Assembly: GCF_003265705.1 (NCBI RefSeq)
Contig: NW_020312828.1
Location: 58,703,021-58,767,020 of the forward strand
DNA length: 64,000 bases
Source of the DNA: Callorhinus ursinus
Lineage: Eukaryota; Chordata; Mammalia; Carnivora; Otariidae
Direction of reading: 5' to 3'
A program made the position numbers and the translations under genes. Under the pieces are notes generated by a model. That model was not told the origin of the DNA and searched no databases. It was given only the letters and a program-made list of their open reading frames with translations. The number at the start of each line of letters is the position of its first letter. The first letter of the stretch is position 1. Positions 1-12,058 of the stretch are shown here, in pieces.

Positions 1-570
1 GAGATCTTGCCATTTGCAATGACATGGATAGAACTGGAGGGTGTTATGCTGAGTGAAATAAGTCAATCAGAGAAAGACATGTATCATATGACCTCACTGA
101 TATGAGGAATTCTTAATCTTAGGAAACAAACTGAGGGTTGCTGGACTGGTGGGGAGTGGGAGGGATAGGGTGGCTGGGTGACAGACATTGGGGAGGGTAT
201 GTGTTATGATGAGTGCTGTGAATTTTGCAAGACTGTTGGATCACAGATCTGTACCTCTGAAACAAATAATGCAATATACGTTAAGAAAAAAAAAACAAAA
301 GAAGAAGATGGCAGGAGGGGAAGAATGAAGGGGGGTAAATCGGAGGGTTAGATGAACCATGAGAGACGATGGACTCTGAAAAACAAACTGAGGGTTCTGG
401 GTGGGGGTGGGTGGATGGGTTAGCCTGGTGATGGGTATTAAAGAGGGCACATCCTGCGTGAAGCACTGGACGTTATGCACAAACAATGAATCATGGAACA
501 CTACATCAAAACTAATGATGTAATGTATGGTGATTACCATAACAATAAAAAAATTTAAAGAAAAAAAAAA
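1..570 (+). mobile_element. Carnivore L1 3' end with two tail modules
   Basis: The first 290 bases match the 3' end of carnivore L1 (GTTATGCTGAGTGAAATAAG, then CCTCTGAAACAAATAATG and an A-rich run). A second L1-type tail follows at about 300-570, with GATGAACCATGAGAGA, GGGTATTAAAGAGGGCAC and ACACTACATCAAAA, ending in A-rich sequence. The same two-part order recurs at 42156-42466, so it is probably the normal 3' UTR of one L1 subfamily rather than two chance insertions. The element is cut by the window start. Confidence 0.85.
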
Positions 571-845
571 GAGTCTCTTTCTTGGTTTTCCTCCCTTGCT
601 CTTTGTTTTTCTCTTTGCTCATTTGTTTTGTTTCTTAAATTCCACATATGAGAGAAATCACATGGTATTTGTCCTTCTTTAACTGACTTTTTTCACTTAG
701 CATAATACTCTCTAGCTCCATTTAAGATTGATGAATGGAAAAAGAAGTTGTGGTGGATATATATATAAAATATTATTCAGCCATATAAAAGAATGAAATC
801 TTGACACTTGCAAAGATATGGATGGAGTTAGAAGGTATTATATTA
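571..845. mobile_element. Inverted (fold-back) L1 3' fragment
   Basis: From 575 to about 718 the sequence reads as minus-strand L1 (TTAAATTCCACATATGAGAG, CTTAGCATAATACTCTCTAG). From about 735 to 845 it reads as plus-strand L1 (TATTATTCAGCCATATAAAA, GATATGGATGGAGTTAGAAG). The orientation switch near 720-735 is the usual mark of twin priming or of two abutting insertions. Confidence 0.7.
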
Positions 846-872
846 ACCAACATTTTTTAAATAGAGATATAA

Positions 873-1300
873 TTGTTAAAATCAAGCACAAAATAGCTAC
901 TGGACTTGAAAATTTACTAAGAGAACAAAACCAACTAAGTCATATAAGCAAAGTTTTATCTACCTTATTCTGCAAAACAATCAAAACTTAACTTGCACTG
1001 CTTCTTGTAAATATCACCAAAACTATAAACAAAACTCAAAGTGTTCTCCAGAATTGACAGGAGGTAACCACATTTAACCAGTCCTCTATCACTAGGGAAG
1101 CTCAAATGTTATAAACACTTACTATAAAGAATAAACAGCCTCTGCATTCTCACGTTATAAGCTATCTTATAACAATATACCTCTGAGCCTCATTTCACTG
1201 TTGGTTTGAGAGGTCCCAGTTTGCAAATTGTTTTTATGTGCACAATAAACACTTACTAATTACTGTTTCAGCGATCTGGTGGTTTTACTTCTGCCATTTC
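873..1300 (+). mobile_element. Possible old LTR (family not assigned)
   Basis: The stretch begins with TGTTAAAATCAAGC and ends near TTACTTCTGCCA. Close to the end it has a poly(A) signal in GCACAATAAACACTTACTAA followed by a U5-like tail, the layout of a retroviral LTR. No matching second LTR or internal region is visible nearby. The boundaries and class are inferred from these end signals only. Confidence 0.4.
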
Positions 1301-1944
1301 TGAATTTTTGACATTATTGACGTACATCATTGTGTAAGTCTAAGGTATATAATGTTGATTTGATACAGTTATATATTGCAGGGTGATTACCACTATAGCT
1401 TCAGCAAATACCTCTATCCTTTTTTGTAATGAGAACAGTTAAGATCTAGTCTCTTAGCAGTTTTGAAATATATATAATATAATGTTGATTATAACAACTA
1501 TTCTGTGCATTAGACCTCATGAACTTATTTATCTACTATTTGCAAGTTTATAATTAGAAAAAATACCATAAAGTAAAATTATTTCATATTAACCTCTAAG
1601 GAGAAGAGTTCAATTGTATTTGAGATTTTTGTTGCCTAAGGTATGGCAATCTATCTAGTGAGATATTTACCTTCTCTCCTCTTTTGCTATATGTCTTATA
1701 CTTTTTATTCTCTTTTTTCCATTTCTCCCTAATAGATGTTGACTGCCATCTTTTTAACAGTAATTTGAACCCAGAATACAATTTATGCATTTAATTTTGA
1801 GAGTACCTCTTTTGTTAATGAAATACTGTTAAATAAGACAATAGATGAAATGATTATGCAATGCCCAGGTTTGGTTTGAGAACTTGCTTATGTTTTCTCA
1901 ATTTGATGAAAGTAGTTCTTTATATTCTTTTACTTTTTGCATTT

Positions 1945-2137
1945 TTTTAGAAGATTTTATTTATTTATTTGACAGAGGAGACACAGCGAGAGGAGGAACA
2001 CAAGCAGGGGGAGTGGGAGAGGGGGAAGAAGGTTTCCCGCGGAGCAGGGAGCCCGATGGGGGGCCCGATTCCAGGACCCCGGGATCATGACCTGAGCGGA
2101 AGGCAGACGCTTAAGGACTGAGCCACCCAGGCGCCCC
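1945..2137 (-). mobile_element. Can-SINE, minus strand
   Basis: Reads as the reverse of a Can-SINE: AAGATTTTATTTATTTATTT tail side, then GGGATCATGACCTGAGC and CCACCCAGGCGCCCC head. A perfect 13-bp target duplication ACTTTTTGCATTT flanks it at 1932-1944 and 2138-2150. It sits immediately 5' of a minus-strand L1. Confidence 0.95.
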
Positions 2138-2150
2138 ACTTTTTGCATTT

Positions 2151-3395
2151 ATTTTTATTGAAGTGTAATTAACATAGAGTGTTATAGTAGCTTCAGATGT
2201 ACAATACAGTGATTTAACAATTCTGTACATTGCTTAATGCTCATCACAAGTGTACTGTTAATCCCCTTAATCTATTCCACCCATCCCCACCCACTGCTCC
2301 TATGCCCATGCCAACCACCTGTTTGTGCTCTGTATTTAAGAGACTGTTTTTTTGTTTGTCTTTTTTTCTTTATTTGGTTTGTTTCTTAAATTCCACATAA
2401 AAATGAAATCATATGATATTTGTCTTTCTCTATCTGACTTATTTCAGTTACCATAATATTCTCTAGATCCATCCATGTTGTTGCAAATGGCAAGATCTCA
2501 AGATCTCATTCTCTTTATGGCTGAGTAATATTCCATTGTGTATACACATGTATAAATATACCTTTATATATATTTTATATATTTTATATAAAATATTTTT
2601 GCATTTTATAGTTATTTATTTTCTATTTTTTTTTATATATTAAATATTTTATATAAAATATTATATATATAATATACTACTTTTTTAAGATTTTATTTAT
2701 TTATTTGACAGAGAGAGACACAGTGAGAGAGGGAACACAAGCATGGGGAGTGGGAGAGGGAGAAGCAGGCTTCCTGCAGAACAGGGAGCCCGATGCAGGG
2801 CTCGATCCCAGGACCTTGGGATCATGACCTGAGCCAAAGGCAGCTGCTTAACCAACTGAGCCACCCAGGCGCCCCTATAATATACTACATCTTTATCCAT
2901 TGCTTTACCAATGGATAATTGGGTTGCTTCCCTACCTTGGCTATTGAAAATAATAGTGCAATAAATATGGAGATACATATATATTTTTAAATTAGTGTTT
3001 TCATTTTCTTTAGATAAATATTCAGTAGTGGAATTACTGAATCATATGATAATTCTATTTTTAATCATTTGATACACCTCTATTTTGTTTTCCACAGTGG
3101 TTGCATCAGTTTACATCCCCACCAACAGTGCACAGTGTTTTTTCTCCACATCCTTGCCAACATTTGATGTTTCTTTTTTTTTTTTTTTTTTATTTTATTC
3201 ATTCTGGCATGTGTGAGGTGATATCTCATTGTGGTTTTGATTTGTGTTTCCCTGATGATGAGTGATGAGCGTCTTTTCATGTGTCTGTTGGCCATCTGTA
3301 TGTCTTCTTTGGAAACATGTCTATTCAGGTCCTCTGCTCATTTTTCAATTGTATTATTTGTTTTTTTGGTGTGCTATTTGTCTTCCAAAAGGTTT
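2151..3395 (-). mobile_element. L1 3' region, minus strand, interrupted by a SINE
   Basis: Contains the reverse of the L1 3' UTR and ORF2 end: TTCAGATGTACAATACAGTG, TGGCTGAGTAATATTCCATT, GGTTGCTTCCCTACC and GTGAGGTGATATCTCATTGT in order. An AT-rich expansion lies at about 2560-2680 and a Can-SINE splits it at 2681-2875. A T run at about 3173-3192 lies near the 3' side. No open ORF2 frame survives. Confidence 0.9.
2681..2875 (-). mobile_element. Can-SINE, minus strand, nested in L1
   Basis: Full-length Can-SINE in reverse orientation inside the L1 at 2151-3395. The 13-bp target duplication TATAATATACTAC is perfect (2668-2680 and 2876-2888). The insertion is therefore younger than the host L1. 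Confidence 0.95.
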
Positions 3396-5630
3396 AAAAT
3401 AAAGAACACATTGAACATGTGTAACATGTTCATGTGTAACATGTTCATGTAACATGAAGTAGCAATATCCCAGTTAGAAATTGCTTAAGGAATGGTTCTA
3501 GGAAAAATACTGCAGACTATTTCTGATGAAGAAATCTACTCTAGAAAGGCACTTCTGGATAAGCCACATTTGGCATGAATGGAGAATCAAAATAAAATAT
3601 TAAATTCTCAGTATGAACATGATAGAAGAAATTAATTTTCTTAGTTCTGAGGGGTATAGAATTTTGTAATGGCAGAAATTTGTAGTGATCAAATTTTTCC
3701 TATCCTGTAAAATTTGAGAATCTTATTTTTCTGGCATTGTGTTACGTGGTTAATTATATATTTTACCATGTACCACTTTGTCTAGTGAATTTGGTGGAAC
3801 CATACATCTGAATAATATACAAGATGGGAAATAGACTAGGAAGTGATCTTTGGGTTTTGTAGCCTTAGATAAGAGAGTTTCATAGAGAAAACTGAAGGTT
3901 TCAGTTGAGGCTGAGAAAGTAGATGTATATGAAAAATGAAAAACATCAAATGTAACCTATGAATTGACTTTAGCACATATACAGTGTGCCCAGAGGTTTC
4001 AATGGATCCAAAGGATTCTAAGCTGCAAATATCTTACTGTACATGTTGGAAAACAAGTGATCAAAAGTTTATAGCATTGGATATATTTGCTTTCTACGGT
4101 CCGGGTCAACCTCTATTTCATCCATAGACTTTTAAAAACCTTTTAGTTCTTTTCATCCAACCTCATAGGATCCAATTTATTTTTCAGAAAACTATCTGAT
4201 CCTCTCCAGCATTTGCATTCATATTTACATACCAACCACTTCACAAAGGGCCATTTAATCTCTAGTATCCAACCTCCCAGGCAGAAAGTGTTATTAAAAA
4301 AAAAAAATCTTTCATAGGATTAGAAAAGCATATCTGTCATTGTCATACCTTTGTTTCTTTTCCTCTATGAGTAAAACAAAACTTGGTTCCCTTACTTGAG
4401 AAAAGCAGGGGTGCCCCCTCAGAACAGCTACTTGTCTATCGAATACAATTTTTTTTTTTTAAGCCATAAGAATAAAATGCTAAACCCATAGGGGGAGCTC
4501 TGGACAGCCTTCTCTTTACTGTCCAGTTCCTAACCCAATGCAGATGGAATTCAAAGGGATTTTTATGTGCCTAAGTAACAATAAATGAGAAATAAACTTT
4601 CTCTATAGACTATGGTAAGTCTTAAGTAGAACCTCCATTGATGACAGCGTGGGATTTCTGAGGAACAACATGAATGTGGTATATAAACTTGGAGCAGAGC
4701 TAAATCCCTCTATGTTACAGAGGCTAGAGGAAAATCTTAAGTGAGGAAAGAAGGAAGGGTAGGTAATTATTAGTGGTAGAGAACGGAGAGGAAGCTATGG
4801 GAAGCAGAAACACTGGAAGTGGATCTAAGAAGTTGCATGTTCTGTGGTCTATGACATAAACTTCCGCAAACATCCCTTACAAAATCTTCAGTGGAACCTA
4901 AAAGAAAAAGTCACAAAGAGCTGGATGTCATTAGAATGTGGTTAGAAGTTATGGGGAAAAAAATTGTAAGGACCAACGTCTGTGTATTCTTTGTCACCAA
5001 TATGAACCAGAATAGGGCCATTAGAATAAAGTTCTGACAGACCTCTGGGTTAAATACCACACTGGATTTCCTATAGAGAGTTGGTAGCATGTATTATTTT
5101 AAAGACAAATTTTTGATTTCCAAGAATGGAACCAAGAGTGGGTTTTATTTTATCCTATTAATAATCAGGCTTTGGGCAGTGAACTCACTGTTACATAAAT
5201 AAATAGAATACAGGAAAGCTTTAATGCTGCCTGATTTGCTTCTCTGACCTTGTGGAGGGAAAAAATAATAGAACTCCAACCCAAATCACAGCAAAAATTT
5301 TAGGTTCTCACCACAAGTAAGGGTGGGCCACAAACTGAAGATAGGGAAGAGAGTTAGGCTTAATTTTGAAAGCTTATAGATCCCCCAGGGTTGGATCGTG
5401 CCCTGCCTATTCAAAGGATGAACAATAATTTTACCAAGAATTTTATTATAGCAGAGAAGATCCCATAGCACAAACTAGATGAATTTCTTGCTTCCTGAAA
5501 TAATGTTAGATGATCAATGGGTATGAATTTTAATAGCTTTAACTAAGTAAAGTCTAGGTATTTACTGAACAAACCCAAGCATTCAGAAACCATGATGCTT
5601 TCTTGTGAAGTTCAGCTTTCCATTTAAAAG
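3396..5630. other. Unique AT-rich sequence, no gene seen
   Basis: No recognisable gene, RNA or mobile element. The only structure noted is a short tandem repeat at 3416-3456 with a 15-bp unit CATGTGTAACATGTT, two full copies and a partial one. Short poly(A)/poly(T) tracts occur near 4290 and 4450. Confidence 0.5.
3416..3456. repeat. 15-bp minisatellite, about 2.7 copies
   Basis: CATGTGTAACATGTT is present at 3416-3430 and 3431-3445, then a partial unit to 3456. Each unit contains the palindrome AACATGTT. Confidence 0.8.
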
Positions 5631-5768
5631 GGGTATTAAGGAGGGCAGGTGTTGTGATGAGCACTGGGTGTTATAAGCAACTAATGATGGCTAATGATGA
5701 CTAATATGTTGGCTAACTGAACCTAATTTAAAAAAAGCTAAAAAATAATAGAATAAAATGAATTGCCA
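5631..5768 (+). mobile_element. L1 3' tail fragment
   Basis: GGGTATTAAGGAGGGCAGGT, GTGATGAGCACTGGGTGTTA and a degraded AATAAAATGAA end match a carnivore L1 3' terminus. It is truncated at the 5' side. Confidence 0.8.
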
Positions 5769-6494
5769 AAAAAAATTGGGCTCTTACATTTCAAATATGG
5801 CGATTATACCTAATTCAAACTCCTACATATAAACAAATTGCATATATATATTTTATCCTTATGTCCTAGAGCCTTAAGACAATAGACAGTCTAGTGACTT
5901 AAGGTGAAACACCCCACTACTTATTTGCAAATGAAAGAAGAGCCTGTATTCCCAATGAGCTTTTCCAAGGAAAGTCCAGCCCATTCAGGATTTGGGACTT
6001 TTCATTGATTATTTGTAATAATCCCTTGAAAATTCAGATCACCCCTGTCTTAATTAACTATGAAGATTGAAAACTGAAACCGACTGTCAACATTTCTTAA
6101 ATATTTGCTGTAGGAAATTCTTGCCCAAGATGGTGAGCCTGGAAATCAATAACTTATGTATTAACTTCAGAAATTTCTATAAGACAGTTTGTTGGGCAAA
6201 TAATTACTAGGCAATTGACACACTAAACTATCTCCAATTTATTTGAGAAATAATCAGTAATGGTAGTGTATGCAGAGATAAATGAAAATGGTGAATACGT
6301 TATTTTATTCACTAACAATATCTTTTCTATCTTTTCTAGTTTATTATAAATATTCTCTATAAATTATTTTTATTTGTTCTTAATTTGACTATTCTCTGTA
6401 ACTTTAAAAAGTAGATGCCCATCTTTCTCCATTTAACCTAATTTTTAGTATCTTAAAACGAAGATAATATTGATGTATTCATATTAAATATATT
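5769..6494. other. Unique sequence, nothing recognised
   Basis: AT-rich sequence without a significant open frame or repeat that I can name. Confidence 0.4.
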
Positions 6495-6510
6495 AATAAC
6501 AAAGGTTTTT

Positions 6511-6697
6511 TAAAGAATTTATCTATTTATTAGAGAGAGTGATTGAGAGAGAGCACGAAAGCCTGAGCAGGGGGAGAGCAGAGGTTAGGGGAAGGATCCC
6601 CGCTGAGTAGGGAGCCCAGTGCTAGGCTGGTTCCCAGAACCCTGAGCTCATGACCTGAGCCAAAGGCAGACTCTTAACCGAGTTACCCAGGTGCCCC
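6511..6697 (-). mobile_element. Can-SINE, minus strand
   Basis: Diverged reverse-orientation Can-SINE ending in ACCCAGGTGCCCC. It is flanked by a perfect 16-bp duplication AATAACAAAGGTTTTT (6495-6510 and 6698-6713). Confidence 0.93.
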
Positions 6698-7179
6698 AAT
6701 AACAAAGGTTTTTAAACCTTTGTTTAATTTCAGTACTTTTAAGCAAATGAAAAAAGGGCATCCAATAAACTCAATTTGTAGAAGGAAGGATTTATGTTAG
6801 AAAAAATCAACAATTTTCTGACACAGAGACACAAAGTATAAAGAGTTTTTGGAGAATCTCCCTTTCCAGAGATACCAATTATCCTAGATATTCTGAACGT
6901 ACTAACAAGCTTTTTTGAGGAGTAAGAAATAGTAGCTTGTTTCTCAAATTTTTCATTTCTTTTTGCAATAAAGCTTAATTTTGACATAGGAATTCTCCAG
7001 GGACAAAACATAGATGCTTAGAAAAGGCAACTATAAATTTCAAAATGTTAAAACTCATAACATTTCTTGCTGAGATAATCTTCTTCAAATGAACCAGATA
7101 TTTGTATTTCTTTTATAACTGTACAGTATTTTTATCATATTTTTTCTCATTAATTCAAAATGGAAGAAAGGAAGGAAGT

Positions 7180-7622
7180 TGTCTTAGCTCTGCCCTGTTA
7201 TAGCAAAATACTGTAGACCGGATGGCTTAAACAAGAAACAGTTATGTCTCAAAGTTCTGGAGGATGAGATAAGCCCAAGATCAAGGTGCTGGCATATTTG
7301 GTTTCTGATGAGAGCCCTCTTGCAGGCTTGAGGATTGCTGCCTTTTTGCTCTGTCCTTAAATGGTAGAGGAGGGGAGAGAGGGAGAGAGAGATAGAGAGG
7401 AGGAAGGGAGAGAGAGAGAGAGAGACACACACACACACAGAGAGTGAGCGAGCTCTGGTATTTCTTTCTCTTCTTATACCACTAATCCCATTATGGGCAC
7501 CCAATCCTCACGACCTCAGCTAAACTTCCCAAAGGCCCTACCTCTAATCACCATAACATTGGGGGTTAGGGCTTTAAAATATGACTTTGGGACAGGGGCA
7601 CAAACATTCAGTTTGTGATAGA
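7180..7622 (-). mobile_element. MaLR-type LTR (MLT1/MST-like), minus strand
   Basis: Reads as a reversed ERVL-MaLR LTR: GGATGGCTTAAACAAGAAAC, CTCAAAGTTCTGGAGGATGA, AAGGCCCTACCTCTAATCAC and TTGGGGGTTAGGGCTT in the family order. A GA/CA-rich microsatellite at about 7371-7446 lies where the family is naturally purine-rich. Exact subfamily not determined. Confidence 0.7.
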
Positions 7623-7878
7623 TGGGGTTACATGGGTATCGTTTCAACAACTTTCAGGAACTGTTTTGTCCATAACTGTAAACACACTTCACGTCTCTGA
7701 AACCTTGGTCTATGACCATCCCCTCATCATTATCTCTGCTCTACATTTTCAGTGTTTCCTTCTCTAAAGGTCTGTTTTTCATCAGTGTGTGATAATGTTT
7801 ATCTGTTTTACCACCTTGAAAAAGATATGTTCTTTTCTAACGGCTAAGTGATACTCTTTTCTTACGCTAAGTTTTTAC

Positions 7879-8084
7879 TTATTTGTTTTAAAGATTTTAT
7901 TTATTTATTTGACACACAGAGAGAGAAGAGAGATAGTGCAGAAGCAGGGGAAGTGGCAGAGGGAGAGGAAGTAGCAGGCTCCCCGCTGAGCAGGGAGCCA
8001 GACATGGGGCCCGATCCCAGGACCCTGGGATCATGACCTGAACTGAAGGCAGATGCTTAACCGACTGAGCCACTCAGCGGCCCC
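7879..8084 (-). mobile_element. Can-SINE, minus strand
   Basis: Has the AAGATTTTATTTATTTATTT side and a CCACTCAGCGGCCCC head. Possible imperfect target duplication CTAAGTTTTTA (from 7867) and CCAAATTTTTA (from 8089), so the tail boundary is approximate. Confidence 0.9.
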
Positions 8085-8399
8085 TAGACCAAATTTTTAG
8101 TGTAAATGCACTCCATTACTACATTATAGTCTTCTCTAGCATACAGATCTCAACATTTTTTTTTATTTCCAATACTAACAAAGGACCAAGTTTATAGTAA
8201 ATATTTAATATACATAGTAAATATTGAATTTATAACATGGATATACAATGAATAAATAAGTGAATGGATAAATAAATAAATGTCTCATTCATTTTTTAAC
8301 TTCTCAATGCAAGTGATAGCACTACTTATTCACTAAATTTATTCTCATTTAGTTTATAAATAACTTCTAAAAAAAAACTTTAAGAACATAGGTTTAAAA

Positions 8400-8590
8400 A
8401 AAAGAAGATAGAAAATAGGTCTGGAGTCAACCTACCTTGATTTTAATCTCATTCTACCACCTAAAAACTGCCTGACTTTGGGCAACTTTCATAAACTTTT
8501 GAGCCTCAGTCTCCTGACACATGGAGTTAATTGGGAGATTTAAAGGATAAGATGCTTGGAATAGTAGTTGCTTCATAGAAAGTTCTTTAT
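8400..8590 (+). mobile_element. MIR SINE remnant
   Basis: Follows the MIR order: GGTCTGGAGTCAACCTACC, CTGACTTTGGGCAACTTTC, GAGCCTCAGTCTCCTGACA and GATTTAAAGGATAAGATGC. Ancient and diverged. Confidence 0.65.
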
Positions 8591-8762
8591 GTCCTTTAAA
8601 TTTCTCAAAAGTCTTTTTTGATTTCTCTCAACATTGTAATAGTTTTCAGAGCAGAAATCTCAAATATCTTTTGCTAAATTTATTTCTAAGCATTACACAT
8701 TTGTTGTTATTGTCAATGACATTATTTTATTTTGAATTTTGATTTTTTGTTCCTAGTATTTA

Positions 8763-8950
8763 TTTTTTTAAGATTTTATGTATTCATTTATTTGAGAGAG
8801 AGGATGGGGGAGGAGCAGAGGGAGAGGGACAAGCAGACTCCACACTGAGCACAGAGCCCATGTGGGGCTTGATCTCACGATCCCAAGATGGTGACCTGAG
8901 CTGAAATCAAGAGTCGGGACCCCTAACTGACTAAGCCACCCAGGCGCCCC
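8763..8950 (-). mobile_element. Can-SINE, minus strand, nested in old L1
   Basis: Older Can-SINE variant (TTGAGAGAGAGGATGGGGGA, then CACCCAGGCGCCCC). Perfect 16-bp duplication TTGTTCCTAGTATTTA at 8747-8762 and 8951-8966. Confidence 0.95.
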
Positions 8951-10510
8951 TTGTTCCTAGTATTTAGATATACAATTAATTTTTGTATGGTGAAATTTTA
9001 TCCTGCAACCTTACTAATTTTTTTTTTTTTTTAAGTCTTCGGAGCTTTTAGATCTCTAAGGATTTCCTACACAGGTGACAATGATATCTAAAAATAGAGT
9101 TTTACTTCCTTTTCAATCTGTGTGCCTGAAAATTCTTTATCTCACCTACTTGCACTGCTAACAAGCTCCAATACAGTGTTTACAATATATTTTGAGAGGA
9201 TTCTTCTTGCCTTGTTCCGAATGGAGGGAAACTTTTCTTTCACAGATAAAAATGATGTCAACTGTAGGTTTTTCATAAATATCTTTACTGGGTTTAGGGA
9301 GTTTCCATATATTTCTAGTTTACTGAGAGTTTTTATTATGTATAAATGTTGAATTTTATCAAATGCTTTTTGCTGTATATCTTGAGATGATCACAGGTGG
9401 TTTTTTAAAGTTTGAAAATATGGTGAAAAAATATTGATTAATTTTTAAATGTTAAATTACTCTTGTATAACTGGGATAAGTTCAATTGGTCATGATGCAT
9501 TATCCTTTTTATATATTATCAGATTCAATTCACTAAAATTTTAAGAAATATTTATCTCTATTAATGAGGAATATGAGTCTGTAGTTTTTTTATAATGACT
9601 TTTCCAGTTTTCTTATCATGTAATACTTGCCTCATAGAATGAATTGGGAAATCTTCCCTCTTCAGTTTTCCTGAAGATTTTGTGTAGAGTTGTTATTATT
9701 GCTTCCCTAAATGTTTCATAGAATTCACCAAGGAAGTTATCTGAGCCTGAAATATTCTCTATGAGTAGGTTTTTAGCTAAAAATTAAAAATTTTTAGTAG
9801 ACTGAGCTATTCAGCTTACCTATTTCTTTTTTAGTGAGCATCAGGAATTTAGAAATTGTCCATAAATAATGTCCATTTTATGTTGTTGAAATAATAGACA
9901 TAGAGTTGTTGATAATATTCTCTCGTAATCCTAATTTCTATAACATCGGTGGTCATCTTTCTTATTCCTGATATTGGTAATTTATTTGATTTTTATTTAT
10001 TATGATTAAAGGTTTATCAATTCTATTGATCTTAAGGAAGCAGCTTCTGGTTTTATTTTTTTCTATTGTTTTTCTATTCTCTATTTCTTTCTGATTTTAT
10101 CTCTATTATTTCCTTTGTTCTGCTTACACTGCATGTAAGTTACTCTTTCTTTACAATTTTTTAAGAAAGAAGCTTAAATCATTGATGTGATACCAGTCTT
10201 TTTTTCTGTTTTAGGAATTCTAGCGCTATAAATTTCCCTTCCAGCACTGCTTTGGTTGAATGAGACAGATTTTGATACATTATGTTTTTATTTCATTTTG
10301 TTCAAAATACTTTTTATTTTCTCTTTTGATTTCCTCTTTTATCCATGCATTGTTGAGATCAGTGTTATGTAGCTTTGAAAACACTTGGAAATAATCCAGG
10401 TATTTTTCTGTTATTTATTTTTAATTCAAATGCATTATGGCCAGAGAAAGTATGTTTTATCCGAACCCTTTGAATTTATTGAGGTATATTTTATTACTCA
10501 AATATGGTCT

Positions 10511-10629
10511 TTTTTTAAAGTTTTTTATCTAAATGCCAGTTTGTTACATACAGTGTAATACTAGTTTCAGATGTACAATACAGTGATTCAACACTTCCAT
10601 ACAACACATGCACTCCTTAATCACCATCA
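10511..10629 (-). mobile_element. Short 5'-truncated L1 3' end nested in older L1
   Basis: TTTCAGATGTACAATACAGT and GTGATTCAACACTTCCATAC match the reversed L1 3' UTR. An 11-bp duplication AAATATGGTCT flanks it (10500-10510 and 10630-10640), and the older L1 resumes in register on the far side. Confidence 0.85.
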
Positions 10630-12058
10630 AAATATGGTCTATCTTGACAAATGATTTGTGTTCACTTAAAAACAATGTGTACTCTGCTGTTGTTGGTGTG
10701 AGTGTTCTATAAATATCAATTAGATGAAGTTGTTTGGCAATGTTCAAGTTTATTATGCCCTTAATAATTTTCTATTTTCCTTTTGATTATTAAAAGAGTG
10801 GCCTTAAAATTTATAACCATAATTGTGGATTGTTCTATTCATCCTTTCAATTATATAAGCTAATGATTCATGGATCAGTGTTCTTAGACACATACATGTT
10901 TATATCCTCCTGATGAATCGACTCCACTGGCCTTCTTAAATGACTCTCTTTATTCCTACTATATAATTTGTGTGACATTGATATAGTAACTCCAGCTTCT
11001 GTTTGATTAGTGTTGGGATGGTATATCATTTTTCATCCATTTATATTAAAATATATTTCTTCATTTTTAGTCTTTTTTTTTAAATGACAGCCTATAGTTA
11101 TACCATGCTTCTAGGAATCCATTCTAACAATTGATGACTTTTGATTAGTATATTTTAACCTGTTATATTTACTTTAATGAGTGATATGTTTGGCTTAAAT
11201 TTACCATTCTGTTGTTTTTTTATAAATATTTGTTATTTGTTTTGGTTTAAATTTACCATTTTGTTATTTGTTTTCATAAATGCATTTTTATGAATTGAGT
11301 ATATTTTGTGATTCTGTTTTATAATCTTTTTTGTCTTATTAACCATATATTTTTATTTTGTTTATTTGTATTGGTTCTGTTTATGTTTATAATATACATT
11401 TTTAACTTATCTCAGTTTATATTCAAATAATCTTATAAGACCACATTAAATAAAAGAACTTCACAACAGTGCCCCCATTTCTGTTCTGCCCTCTGTGGTG
11501 GTGTTGACATACATTTTAACTTTACATAATTAATAACCACACAATCCACTGCCATTACTGTGTTTTCAAAGATCAATTTGGGGAGGACTTCCATTCTGAA
11601 AAGGTGGAATAAATATACTTTTCCACAATCCTCTCATTAAAAACAGCTAAAGATTTTGGATAGACACATGAATAAGTATATGAAAGCACACATGCATATG
11701 GGAGTACGTGCGTGTGTTTGTGTAAAACATAATGCAAAAATGAACTCTGTCCTCACATAAAAATTTCTCAAAATGGATTATAGACTTATGTAAGACATAA
11801 AACTGTAAAACTTTTAGAAAAAAATATAGAAAATATACTTAAAAATCTGTGGAATTGAGGGCTTCATGGAGAGTTCTTAGACCAGACACAAATACGTTTC
11901 ATAGAAGAAAAAAATTGATAAATTGGGCTCATTAAAATTAAATTTTTTTCTCTGGAAAAGACCCTGATAAGAGGACAACAAGGGAAGCTACAGAGTGGGA
12001 AGAAATATTTTAAACCAAATATCTTACAAAAGACTTTTATCTATAATATTTAACTCTC

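Larger units (their letters stand above)
8592..11430 (-). mobile_element. Old L1 ORF2 region, minus strand
   Basis: About 2.8 kb of reversed L1 ORF2. Signposts in order are TAAATTTATTTCTAAGCATT, TTATCCTGCAACCTTACTAA, GTAGGTTTTTCATAAATATC, ATCAAATGCTTTTTGCTGTA, AGAATTCACCAAGGAAGTTA, TTTATCCATGCATTGTTGAG and ACTCTGCTGTTGTTGG. The reverse-transcriptase part lies to the left and the endonuclease side to the right, as expected for this orientation. Many indels and stops show it is long dead. It is interrupted by a SINE (8763-8950) and a short L1 tail (10511-10629). Confidence 0.85.

Noticed and set aside
8592..11430. Possible active L1 with a working ORF2
   Set aside because: No long open frame remains; indels and stops occur throughout, and two insertions split it.
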